Part shown: positions 1-6,391 of the stretch, piece after piece
Layout of the letters: each line of letters opens with the position of its first letter
How positions within the stretch are numbered: the first letter of the stretch is position 1
Assembly: GCA_012727515.1 (NCBI GenBank)
Contig: JAAYGZ010000127.1
Coordinates: 1-12,465, forward strand
Direction: 5' to 3'
DNA from: Desulfovibrionales bacterium
GTDB taxonomy: Bacteria; Desulfobacterota; Desulfovibrionia; Desulfovibrionales; Desulfomicrobiaceae
DNA: 12,465 nucleotides
Notes under the pieces: generated by a model
What the model saw: only the letters and a program-made list of their open reading frames with translations
The model's database searches: none
Told to the model about the DNA's origin: nothing
Program-made: the position numbers and the translations under genes

Positions 1-531
1 AGGGCCCTGGCTCAGGCCCAGGCCGGTGCTGACATCATTGCTCCTTCGGACATGATGGATGGCCGGGTAGCAGCCATTCGCCAGGCCCTGGACGCCAATG
101 GTTTTGCCCAGACGCCCATTATGTCCTACGCGGTAAAATATGCCTCAGCCTTTTACGGCCCTTTTCGGGAGGCGGCTGAAAGTGCCCCGCAATTTGGTGA
201 TCGCAAAACGTACCAGATGGACCCGGCCAATTGGCGGGAAGCCTTACGGGAAGCAGCAGCGGACGTGGAAGAAGGTGCGGATATTTTAATGATCAAGCCA
301 GGGCTGCCGTACCTGGATATTATCCGTCTGGTACGCGACAATTTTGATCTGCCCGTGGCTGCCTATCAGGTTAGTGGCAAATACAGCCAGATCAAGGCTG
401 CCGGACAATTGGGCTGGATTGATGAAACCCTGGTGGCTCTGGAAAGCCTGATAGCCTTAAAGCGGGCCGGGGCGGAGCTGATTTTGTCTTACTTTACCCA
501 GGACCTGCTCAAGGCGGGACATATCGCATGA
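1..531 (+). CDS. hemB: Delta-aminolevulinic acid dehydratase (porphobilinogen synthase), 3' part
   Basis: HemB condenses two 5-aminolevulinate molecules into porphobilinogen, the first common step to siroheme and heme, in the cytoplasm. The frame is open from base 1, so the gene enters from the left edge; 176 codons plus the stop are visible. The family is usually 320-340 residues, so roughly 150 N-terminal residues are missing. Visible family blocks are [37 protein letters not shown] and [12 protein letters not shown]. The two conserved active-site lysines that form Schiff bases with the substrates are both present: one in AVKYAS (bases 136-138) and one in MIKPG (295-297). The ATG at 52 is internal (it lies within APSDMMDG) and is not the start. 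The TGA stop overlaps the ATG of the next gene (ATGA), implying coupled translation with ahbD. Confidence 0.97.
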   Translation, partial: RALAQAQAGADIIAPSDMMDGRVAAIRQALDANGFAQTPIMSYAVKYASAFYGPFREAAESAPQFGDRKTYQMDPANWREALREAAADVEEGADILMIKPGLPYLDIIRLVRDNFDLPVAAYQVSGKYSQIKAAGQLGWIDETLVALESLIALKRAGAELILSYFTQDLLKAGHIA

Positions 532-1694
532 ACCAGCATCCACATCACCATGCTCCACAGGCTGGGCCGTTAGATGGCCCGGGGTCAGGGCATCCTGGCA
601 AACATCCAGGTGGTATGGTCCATACCCTTGCTGATGGCACTCCTGCCTGTAAGCTCATTGCCTGGGAAGTGACCAGATCGTGCAATCTGGCGTGCAAGCA
701 TTGTCGGGCCGAAGCCCATTTGGAACCCTATGAGGGCGAGCTGAGCACCACTGAGGCCAAAGCCCTTATCGACACCTTTCCCCAAGTGGGCAATCCCATC
801 ATTATTTTTACTGGTGGCGATCCCATGATGCGCCCGGATGTCTATGAGTTGATCCGCTACGCCACGGACAAGGGCTTGCGCTGTGTCATGTCGCCCAATG
901 GTACCCTGATTACTGAAGAAACAGCACAAATGATCAGGGAAGCCGGAGTGCAGCGGTGTTCCATTTCCATTGATGGACCAGATGCAGCCAGTCATGACGA
1001 GTTTCGCGGTGTGCCGGGTGCTTTTGATGCGTCCATGCGCGGTATTGAGCTGCTCAAAAAAGCTGGCCTGGAATTTCAGATCAATACGACTGTGACCCGT
1101 GCCAATCTGGGTAGTTTCAAGCAGATCTTTGACTTGTGCGAGCGCATTGGAGCTGCGGCCTGGCATATTTTTTTGCTGGTACCCACGGGCCGGGCTGCCC
1201 AGTTAGGAGCTGAAGTCATTACGGCCCAGGAATATGAAGATGTCCTCAACTGGTTTTATGATTTCCGTAAAACCACCAGTATGCACTTAAAAGCCACCTG
1301 CGCCCCTCATTATTATCGTATTATGCGTCAACGGGCCAAAGAAGAGGGCCTTGCCGTGACCCCGGAAAACTTTGGTCTGGACGCCATGACCAGAGGCTGC
1401 CTTGGAGGCACGGGATTTTGTTTTATCTCCCATGTGGGTCAGGTTCAGCCTTGTGGCTATCTGGAACTTGATTGCGGCAATATCCGGACCACACCATTTC
1501 CAGAAATCTGGCGTAACTCCAAACAGTTCCAGCAATTTCGCACCCAAAGCGAATACGAGGGAAAATGCGGGGTGTGTGAGTATCACAAGGTTTGCGGTGG
1601 ATGTCGGGCCAGGGCCTATACCATGAACGATAACTATATGGCCGAAGAACCCCTGTGCTCCTATACCCCCAGACGAGCCGCCAAAAACCTGTAA
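528..1694 (+). CDS. ahbD: Heme b synthase AhbD (radical SAM, Fe-coproporphyrin III decarboxylase)
   Basis: AhbD carries out the last step of the siroheme-dependent heme pathway, oxidative decarboxylation of two propionates of Fe-coproporphyrin III to the vinyl groups of heme b. The 388-residue protein has the radical SAM cluster motif CNLACKHC (C52, C56, C59) and the SAM-binding TGGDP at 95-99. A Cys-rich C-terminal region follows (C291, C298, C309, C316, C347, C350, C356, C359, C377), including KCGVC and VCGGC, as expected for an auxiliary 4Fe-4S cluster in AhbD/SPASM-like enzymes. The start overlaps the hemB stop. Residues 1-32 form an unusual His/Gly/Pro-rich leader with seven histidines. 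The AhbC and NirJ relatives are alternatives, but the C-terminal pattern and the hemB and AhbA/B neighbours favour AhbD. The heme precursors it needs depend on AhbC and a full AhbAB, of which only one Ahb subunit is encoded here. Confidence 0.9.
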   Translation: MNQHPHHHAPQAGPLDGPGSGHPGKHPGGMVHTLADGTPACKLIAWEVTRSCNLACKHCRAEAHLEPYEGELSTTEAKALIDTFPQVGNPIIIFTGGDPMMRPDVYELIRYATDKGLRCVMSPNGTLITEETAQMIREAGVQRCSISIDGPDAASHDEFRGVPGAFDASMRGIELLKKAGLEFQINTTVTRANLGSFKQIFDLCERIGAAAWHIFLLVPTGRAAQLGAEVITAQEYEDVLNWFYDFRKTTSMHLKATCAPHYYRIMRQRAKEEGLAVTPENFGLDAMTRGCLGGTGFCFISHVGQVQPCGYLELDCGNIRTTPFPEIWRNSKQFQQFRTQSEYEGKCGVCEYHKVCGGCRARAYTMNDNYMAEEPLCSYTPRRAAKNL

Positions 1695-1706
1695 GGTGAG
1701 GATGCT

Positions 1707-2165
1707 ATGGACGATTTTGATAAAAAGATTCTGGATATTATCCAGACTGGATTTCCTCTGGAATCTCGACCTTATGCTGAAGTTGGCCGTCAGGTCGGAC
1801 TGACCGAAGCAGAAACCCTGGCCCGGGTCCGTGCCTTGACGGAAAAAGGTGTTATCCGCCGCATTGGTGCCAATTTTCAATCTGACAAGTTGGGTTTTCA
1901 CTCAACCCTGTGCTCTGCAGCAGTACCAGAAGAAAAGCTGGACCACTTTATTGCCGAGGTTAACCAGCTTGCCGGGGTCACCCATAATTACCTGCGTGCC
2001 CACCGCCAAAATGTCTGGTTTACCTTTATTGGCCCTAGCTGGGAAAATGTGCAAGAAACCCTGGCTGAAATCACACGCCGAACAGGGGTAGCTATCCTTA
2101 ACCTGCCCACGGAAAAAATGTTTAAAATCAAGGTGGACTTTAAAATGGGAGATCAGGAGGACTAA
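1707..2165 (+). CDS. ahbA/ahbB: Siroheme decarboxylase subunit (AhbA/AhbB, Lrp/AsnC-like fold)
   Basis: This 152-residue protein looks like an Lrp/AsnC regulator: an N-terminal winged-helix-like part (about 1-58, with YAEVGRQVGLTEAE and GVIRRIGANF) and a C-terminal ferredoxin-like domain. The AhbA/AhbB (NirD/L/G/H) family with this fold is enzymatic and removes acetate carboxyls from siroheme to give 12,18-didecarboxysiroheme. The tract GVTHNYLRAHRQNVWFT (about 90-106), with H93 and H99, is typical of this family and supplies candidate heme-pocket residues. It lies 12 bases after ahbD behind a GGTGAGG ribosome-binding site, between heme genes, which supports the enzyme reading over a DNA-binding one. 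The known enzyme is a pair of related subunits, and only one is present here. I cannot say from sequence alone whether this is the A or the B subunit. Its TAA stop shares one base with the rpe ATG. Confidence 0.87.
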   Translation: MDDFDKKILDIIQTGFPLESRPYAEVGRQVGLTEAETLARVRALTEKGVIRRIGANFQSDKLGFHSTLCSAAVPEEKLDHFIAEVNQLAGVTHNYLRAHRQNVWFTFIGPSWENVQETLAEITRRTGVAILNLPTEKMFKIKVDFKMGDQED

Positions 2166-2830
2166 TGCGTGAGTGTATCCTTTCTCCATCGCTTCTGTCA
2201 GCAGATTTTGGCAATTTACGCGCAGAACTGATAGCCCTGGAAAAAGCCGGCCTTAAATGGGTCCATTGGGACGTTATGGATGGTCTGTTTGTCCCCAATA
2301 TCACCTTTGGACCACCAGTGATTAAGGCTCTGCGCACGGCATCCTCGCTGTTTTTTGACGTGCACCTCATGATAGAACGCCCGGAGCGCTATATTGAGGA
2401 TTTTGCCCAGGCCGGGGCCGACCTTCTTTGTGTGCACGCGGAAAGCACCCTGCATCTGGAACGGACCTTGAGTGCTATCCGGGATAGTGGAATGCAGGTT
2501 GGTCTGTCCCTGAACCCAGGCACACCCCTGAACATTTTGGAATATGTGTTGCCCCAACTGGACATGGTGCTCATTATGAGCGTCAATCCCGGCTTTGGCG
2601 GCCAGTCCTTTATTCCTTTTTGTCGGGATAAAATTCGTGATCTGAAAAAAATGATCCAGGAAAAAAACGCCTCCACCCTGATTCAGGTCGATGGTGGAGT
2701 GACCCTGGATAATGCCCGTGAACTTTTTACACTGGGAGCTGATGTGCTGGTTTCTGGCTCAGCTTTTTTTGGCTTCCCGCCCTATGACCAGCGACACCGG
2801 GCCTTTCTTGATGCCATAGCTGGGTCCTGA
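2165..2830 (+). CDS. rpe: Ribulose-phosphate 3-epimerase
   Basis: Rpe interconverts ribulose 5-phosphate and xylulose 5-phosphate in the pentose phosphate pathway (cytosolic TIM barrel). The 221-residue length is normal. Family blocks run in order: SPSLLSADF (7-15), HWDVMDGLFVPN (34-45), DVHLMIERP (65-73), MSVNPGFGGQSF (138-149), VDGGV (175-179) and LVSGSAFFG (195-203). The metal ligands and catalytic residues expected for the family are present: H34, D36, H67 and D176. The start overlaps the previous stop by one base, and a strong AGGAGG at 2155-2160 lies inside the end of the upstream gene, so translation is coupled to the heme genes. No functional link to heme synthesis is obvious; it may simply share the promoter. 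Confidence 0.96.
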   Translation: MRECILSPSLLSADFGNLRAELIALEKAGLKWVHWDVMDGLFVPNITFGPPVIKALRTASSLFFDVHLMIERPERYIEDFAQAGADLLCVHAESTLHLERTLSAIRDSGMQVGLSLNPGTPLNILEYVLPQLDMVLIMSVNPGFGGQSFIPFCRDKIRDLKKMIQEKNASTLIQVDGGVTLDNARELFTLGADVLVSGSAFFGFPPYDQRHRAFLDAIAGS

Positions 2831-2865
2831 GTATTCGGCACGTTAGCGCGTCTAAACTAAAGTAC

Positions 2866-2941
2866 AACACATCTGTTTCACGCGCCTGAACAGCCAGAAT
2901 TATCAGATGTCGTGTTCTTGACGAAAGCACGCTTTCTGGCT
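2866..2941 (+). other. Competing inverted repeats between rpe and rpmH
   Basis: The rpe-rpmH gap (2831-2977) holds two interleaved pairings. AACACATCTG (2866-2875) can pair with CAGAT/GTGTT (2904-2908 and 2912-2916, with a three-base bulge). AGCCAGAA (2892-2899) pairs perfectly with TTCTGGCT (2934-2941). The arms alternate, so the two stems either exclude each other or form a pseudoknot. A third small stem, CGTG/CACG (2911-2914 and 2927-2930), sits between. The arms were read directly; a role as rpe terminator, attenuator or L34 autoregulatory leader is inference. Confidence 0.4.
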
Positions 2942-2946
2942 AGTCA
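2918..2946 (+). promoter_or_regulatory. Weak candidate sigma70 promoter for the rpmH operon
   Basis: TTGACG (2918-2923) matches the -35 consensus at five of six positions. A 17-base spacer leads to TAGTCA at 2941-2946, which is a poor -10 box (only the initial TA matches). The position, about 30 bases before the rpmH start, fits a promoter. The weak -10 and the overlap with the inverted repeats make this only a tentative call. Confidence 0.25.
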
Positions 2947-2977
2947 GTTTGTTTACTTTTTTTGAAGGAGAATAGTC

Positions 2978-3115
2978 ATGAGCAAAAGAACATATCAGCC
3001 AAGCACCACCAAGCGCAAAAGAACACATGGCTTTTTGGTCCGTTCGCGCACCAAAAACGGGCAGGCTGTTCTGCGTCGCAGAAGAGCTAAAGGAAGAAAA
3101 AGATTAGCACTCTAA
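2978..3115 (+). CDS. rpmH: 50S ribosomal protein L34
   Basis: A 45-codon gene encodes the small, very basic L34 protein of the large ribosomal subunit. The start reads [19 protein letters not shown] and the end is rich in Arg and Lys ([15 protein letters not shown]), which is the classic L34 pattern and length. A strong ribosome-binding site, AAGGAG at 2965-2970, sits seven bases before the ATG. It is the first gene of the rpmH-rnpA-yidD-yidC-jag-mnmE cluster. Its last 13 bases probably overlap the start of rnpA. Confidence 0.97.
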   Translation: MSKRTYQPSTTKRKRTHGFLVRSRTKNGQAVLRRRRAKGRKRLAL

Positions 3116-3474
3116 CATTTCCCTCTTTTTATCGGTTGACAAGGCGGCCCCAGTTCTGTCGTTGCTATGAAAGGGGCCGTCGTTTTTTTTCCGCAAATTT
3201 TGTACTGTTTGTCTTTGTGCACGAACACCAGAACACAGCCTGGCGCCTTGGCCTGGCTGTGAGCAAAAAAATCGGCAATGCTGTTGCACGAAATCGGACC
3301 AAGCGGCTTATCCGGGAATTTTTCCGCCTGCATCAGCATCATATTTCTCTTTCCGCTGATATTGTGGTTGTGCCCAAACGTGGCCTCAATGTTCGGAATT
3401 TACATCTCTCCCAAGTCCAGGAAGAATTGACTGTATTGCTGCAAAAAATAAGCACCCTGGCAAGCTGCCTTTGA
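3103..3474 (+). CDS. rnpA: Ribonuclease P protein component
   Basis: RnpA is the basic protein that binds the RNase P RNA and helps it remove 5' leaders from pre-tRNAs. Signature blocks are [33 protein letters not shown] and the RNR helix [10 protein letters not shown]. The usual start codons give only a TTG at 3136 with no ribosome-binding site, and that protein (112 residues) would lack the typical N-terminal LTFPxxxRL stretch. The same frame continues upstream as [11 protein letters not shown], back to an ATT at 3103 with AAGGA at 3089-3093 at good spacing. The only other codons upstream before the TAA at 3088-3090 offer no ATG, GTG or TTG. I therefore place the start at ATT 3103 (123 residues), overlapping rpmH by 13 bases. 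The gene is certain; the start is inferred. Confidence 0.88.
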   Translation: MSTLTFPSFYRLTRRPQFCRCYERGRRFFSANFVLFVFVHEHQNTAWRLGLAVSKKIGNAVARNRTKRLIREFFRLHQHHISLSADIVVVPKRGLNVRNLHLSQVQEELTVLLQKISTLASCL

Positions 3475-3492
3475 TGGATCGGAGTCCTGTAC

Positions 3493-3726
3493 ATGCGCAA
3501 GGTATTGGCAACATTTCTTAAATTCTATCAGTATCTGATCTCCCCGCTCTATCCCCAATGTTGTCGCTTTGTTCCTTCATGTTCTGAATACGCACGACAA
3601 GCTATTTTGTCCCATGGGGTTGTCCATGGAATCGTGTTGACAGTGCGCCGATTACTCCGTTGCCATCCTCTTTGTTCCGGTGGCTATGACCCTGTTCCCC
3701 CACTCAACATCGCAAAAAAAGAGTAA
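3493..3726 (+). CDS. yidD: Membrane protein insertion efficiency factor YidD
   Basis: YidD is a small membrane-associated protein that assists YidC in inserting inner-membrane proteins. The 77 residues carry the family hallmarks: YQYLISPLYPQCCRFVPSCSEYA (about 13-35), the mid-protein HG, and RCHPLCSGGYDPVP (about 56-69). The conserved cysteines of CRFxPSCSEYA and the RCHP motif are all present, and the length is typical. An N-terminal amphipathic stretch probably attaches it to the membrane. It lies 18 bases after rnpA with GGAG at 3481-3484, and six bases before yidC, in the standard gene order. Confidence 0.95.
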   Translation: MRKVLATFLKFYQYLISPLYPQCCRFVPSCSEYARQAILSHGVVHGIVLTVRRLLRCHPLCSGGYDPVPPLNIAKKE

Positions 3727-3732
3727 ATATCC

Positions 3733-5343
3733 ATGGATAACAATAAGCGTGTTTTTCTCGCAGTCGCTTTGTCCCTGCTGGTGCTCCTGACCTGGAATTA
3801 TTTTTTTCCTCCGGTTACCCCACTGGTTACAGACAACCAAACTGATACAATCATCAACCAGACCGAGCCCAGCGCTGCGCCTGTGGTAGCAAGCCCTGTG
3901 CCCGGTGCAGCAGAAACACCCACCGCACAGTTTTCTCCGGCCGGAGAAACACTGACCATTGATACCCCGCTCTATGCGGCCACCATCAATTCCGCAGGTG
4001 GTATTTTACAAAGCTTTGTTCTTAAAAATTACAAAGAAAGTATTGCTCCGGATGCCAGAAATATTGACCTCGTCACTGCCCAGTCTGTCTCCAAGGCTCC
4101 GCTGGGCCTGATCTGGAACGCTGTGCCTACCTGGGCCCAGGGCCAGTGGAGTGTTCAGGGCAGCGATCTTACTCTTGCTGACGGTCAATCAGGCTCCATC
4201 GAATTAACCGGTGAAGTTGGTGGAGTGCGCGTGGCCCGCACCCTGACCTTCACAGGTGGCAGCTATGAAATAAAGGATGATGTAAAGATCACCAATACAA
4301 CCCCGGCCCAGATCCAGGGCAATCTGGCTTTTTCTGTTTCCAGCTCTAACCTGGCTGCAGAAGGCGACCGCTATAACCTGACTAAAATTGCCTACATGGC
4401 TGCGGACAAACTCACTACCGAAGACAGCCAGAAAGACCTGGGCCTTGGCCTGGAATCAGCCGGGCCTGCTCAGTGGGGTGGCATTGAAAGCAATTATTTC
4501 CTGATCGGGCTGGTACCAACCTCAGCGGATATGATTATACGCGCCAAGCTCGAAGACACGGTCTATCGTCTGACCATGACCGACCAGATCCTCCTGGACC
4601 CTGGCATCACCCAACTGCGTACCGCCTCTTATTATCTGGGGCCAAAGACCGAGAGCTATCTGACAGCCCTGCCCAAAAACCTCAAAGGCAGCATCAATTA
4701 TGGTTTTTTTGATCTTATTGCCAAGCCTCTCAATACATTTCTGAAATTTCTCTATACCTATGTTCATAACTATGGCGTTGCCATTATTATCTTAACCATT
4801 ATCATCAAGATTCTGTTCTGGCCCTTGTCACATAAAAGCTACAAGTCCATGGAACAGATGAAAAAACTTCAGCCCATGATGGGTAAAATCCGCGAAAAAT
4901 ACGCAGATGACCGTGAAAAAATGAATGCAGAAATCATGCAGCTCTACAAAACCTATAAGGTTAATCCTGCTGGTGGCTGCATCCCCATGCTCTTGCAGAT
5001 TCCTGTTTTCTTTGCCCTGTACCAGGCGTTGATGGGTGCCATTGAACTGCGTCATGCGGCATTTATTCCCACCCTGCCCTTTACGGATCTGGTCTGGCTG
5101 GCAGACCTTTCGGCCAAAGACCCCTATTATATTACCCCCTTGATCATGGGCGCAACCATGTTTCTGCAGCAACGCATGTCTCCGCCAGCAGGCGATCCCA
5201 TGCAGGCTAAGATCATGATGTTTATGCCTGTTATCTTTACCTTCCTTTTCCTTAACTTCCCTTCAGGACTTGTCGTGTACTGGTTGGTGAACAATGTCTT
5301 GTCCATTGCCCAGCAGTGGATGATGATCAGAAGATCGAAATAG
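3733..5343 (+). CDS. yidC: Membrane protein insertase YidC
   Basis: YidC inserts and folds inner-membrane proteins, alone or with SecYEG. The 536-residue protein has the Gram-negative layout: an N-terminal membrane segment (about 7-26), a Pro/Thr/Ala-rich linker (about 27-68), a large periplasmic beta-domain (about 70-310), then the conserved membrane core (about 325-535) with several hydrophobic segments. Core motifs are WPLSHKSYKSM (363-373), KVNPAGGCIPMLLQIPVF (409-426), QQRMSP (479-484) and FPSGLVVYWLVNN (509-521). K359 aligns with the positively charged groove residue that is Arg in E. coli YidC. The C-terminal tail is short (MIRRSK). The ATG follows yidD by six bases. The 86 bases to jag contain a stem-loop. 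Confidence 0.97.
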   Translation: MDNNKRVFLAVALSLLVLLTWNYFFPPVTPLVTDNQTDTIINQTEPSAAPVVASPVPGAAETPTAQFSPAGETLTIDTPLYAATINSAGGILQSFVLKNYKESIAPDARNIDLVTAQSVSKAPLGLIWNAVPTWAQGQWSVQGSDLTLADGQSGSIELTGEVGGVRVARTLTFTGGSYEIKDDVKITNTTPAQIQGNLAFSVSSSNLAAEGDRYNLTKIAYMAADKLTTEDSQKDLGLGLESAGPAQWGGIESNYFLIGLVPTSADMIIRAKLEDTVYRLTMTDQILLDPGITQLRTASYYLGPKTESYLTALPKNLKGSINYGFFDLIAKPLNTFLKFLYTYVHNYGVAIIILTIIIKILFWPLSHKSYKSMEQMKKLQPMMGKIREKYADDREKMNAEIMQLYKTYKVNPAGGCIPMLLQIPVFFALYQALMGAIELRHAAFIPTLPFTDLVWLADLSAKDPYYITPLIMGATMFLQQRMSPPAGDPMQAKIMMFMPVIFTFLFLNFPSGLVVYWLVNNVLSIAQQWMMIRRSK

Positions 5344-5348
5344 CTGCT

Positions 5349-5377
5349 AAGCCGGGGAGCTACCACCTGCCCGGCTT
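5349..5377 (+). other. Stem-loop between yidC and jag
   Basis: AAGCCGGG (5349-5356) is a perfect reverse complement of CCCGGCTT (5370-5377), giving an 8-bp GC-rich stem with a 13-base loop directly after the yidC stop. No clear run of U follows (GCCTTGTTTC), so a full terminator is unlikely. It could be a partial terminator or an mRNA-stability element that separates yidC from jag expression. Confidence 0.45.
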
Positions 5378-5429
5378 GCCTTGTTTCGCACCTCGACCAC
5401 CAAAGCACCCCCAAGGAGAAGGGATAAGT

Positions 5430-6356
5430 ATGTACCGAGAATTTCAAGCTAAAACTGTTGACCAGGCTATTGAGGATGCCTGCCGCTATTTTGCAACATC
5501 ACGCGAGTCCCTGGAGATTGATATCCTTAGAGGAGGCTCAGCAGGTATTTTTGGCCTGGGCGCTAAAAAAGCTCTGGTGCGTGTTCGCAAACGCATACTA
5601 GAGAGTTCGACCACCCCAGAACCAGAGCAAGTCCCACTCACCAGGGCAGAGCCAGAAGCCAAGCCAGTGCCACCACCTGCTGTGCAGCCAGTTGAAATAA
5701 AGCCAGCGCCTCTACCTAGCATTGAGCCTGAAGCCCTGCACACGAGCGAGCCTGATGTCCTGGATGATTTGGATGATTTTGACGAGGGCGAAGACAGCCC
5801 GCACACAATAGCACCCATGTCTGCTGAGGATAAAGCCAGTCTGGAAACAGCGGTGCGAGAGGTTATGCGCAATCTGCTTCAGCCCATCTGCCCTGGGTCC
5901 ATTCTTACTGTGCATGTTCATACAGAGGTAATCCGGGTACATATTGCTGATGATGAAAACTCCGGCCTGGTTATCGGACGGGATGGGCATACCATCACGG
6001 CCCTGCAATACCTGGCCAATCGCATCATTGCCAAAACCTGGCCTCGCAGCCCCCGCATTCAGCTTGACGCAGGTGAATACCGCCAGAAACAGGCAGAACA
6101 ACTGGAGCGTATTGCCTTGGTCTTGTCTGAAAAGGCAAAAAAATCCGGTAAAGTACAGAGCACAAAACCGCTTAGCTCCTATCATCGCCGCGTGGTGCAT
6201 GTGGCCTTGCAGCCAGATCGGGGAGTACAAACGCGCAGCAAAGGTGATGGCCCGTTAAAACGAGTGCTCATTGTGCCTGTTAAACGCCATAAGCCAGGCC
6301 AGCGCGCAACACGCCCACAGACAAACTCATCAACTTCGCCAGCTCTCCAGGAATAA
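5430..6356 (+). CDS. jag: RNA-binding protein Jag/KhpB (Jag-N, KH and R3H domains)
   Basis: Jag (KhpB, SpoIIIJ-associated protein) is a cytoplasmic RNA-binding protein encoded beside yidC in many bacteria. From the ATG at 5430 it has 308 residues: a Jag-N domain (about 1-54, with GGSAGIFGLGAKKA resembling the family KKGFLG-type motif), a Pro/Glu/Asp-rich disordered linker (about 58-128, including LDDLDDFDEGED), a KH domain (about 140-215) with the GxxG loop GRDG at 183-186, and an R3H domain (about 216-285) with R253-x3-H257. A basic, Ser/Thr-rich tail follows. The ATG was chosen because AAGGAG at 5413-5418 precedes it and the Jag-N domain starts there. The open frame extends back to 5316 inside yidC, but that addition resembles nothing in the family. 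The linker is long, which is common in this protein. Confidence 0.92.
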   Translation: MYREFQAKTVDQAIEDACRYFATSRESLEIDILRGGSAGIFGLGAKKALVRVRKRILESSTTPEPEQVPLTRAEPEAKPVPPPAVQPVEIKPAPLPSIEPEALHTSEPDVLDDLDDFDEGEDSPHTIAPMSAEDKASLETAVREVMRNLLQPICPGSILTVHVHTEVIRVHIADDENSGLVIGRDGHTITALQYLANRIIAKTWPRSPRIQLDAGEYRQKQAEQLERIALVLSEKAKKSGKVQSTKPLSSYHRRVVHVALQPDRGVQTRSKGDGPLKRVLIVPVKRHKPGQRATRPQTNSSTSPALQE

Positions 6357-6361
6357 TCTCT

Positions 6362-6385
6362 CTCCAGGCGCTTACCGCTGTGGAG
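6362..6385 (+). promoter_or_regulatory. Hairpin covering the mnmE ribosome-binding site
   Basis: CTCCA (6362-6366) pairs with TGGAG (6381-6385), and GCG (6368-6370) pairs with CGC (6376-6378) above it, leaving the loop CTTAC. The GGAG ribosome-binding site of mnmE (6382-6385) lies within the 3' arm, so folding would hide it. The pairing is read from the sequence; translational control is inference. Confidence 0.35.
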
Positions 6386-6391
6386 TGTACC

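Noticed and set aside
585..1166. Long antisense open frames (193 codons here, and 204 codons at 1287-1901)
   Set aside because: They lie opposite well-conserved ahbD and AhbA/B coding sequence and have no recognisable domain; they are by-products of the codon usage.
1162..1176. TGGCA...TTGC resembling a sigma54 promoter
   Set aside because: The GG-to-GC spacing is 13 rather than 12 and it lies in the middle of ahbD, far from any gene start.
1707..2165. Reading the Lrp/AsnC-like protein as a transcription regulator
   Set aside because: Its location between heme genes and the GVTHNYLRAH tract fit siroheme decarboxylase, which shares that fold.
5316..5429. Upstream extension of the Jag reading frame into the end of yidC (346-residue version)
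   Set aside because: The added residues do not resemble Jag-N, the extension overlaps yidC, and the ATG at 5430 has a strong AAGGAG ribosome-binding site.
6380..6391. GTG at 6380 as the mnmE start
   Set aside because: The ATG at 6392 has correctly spaced GGAG and gives the standard MnmE N-terminus.
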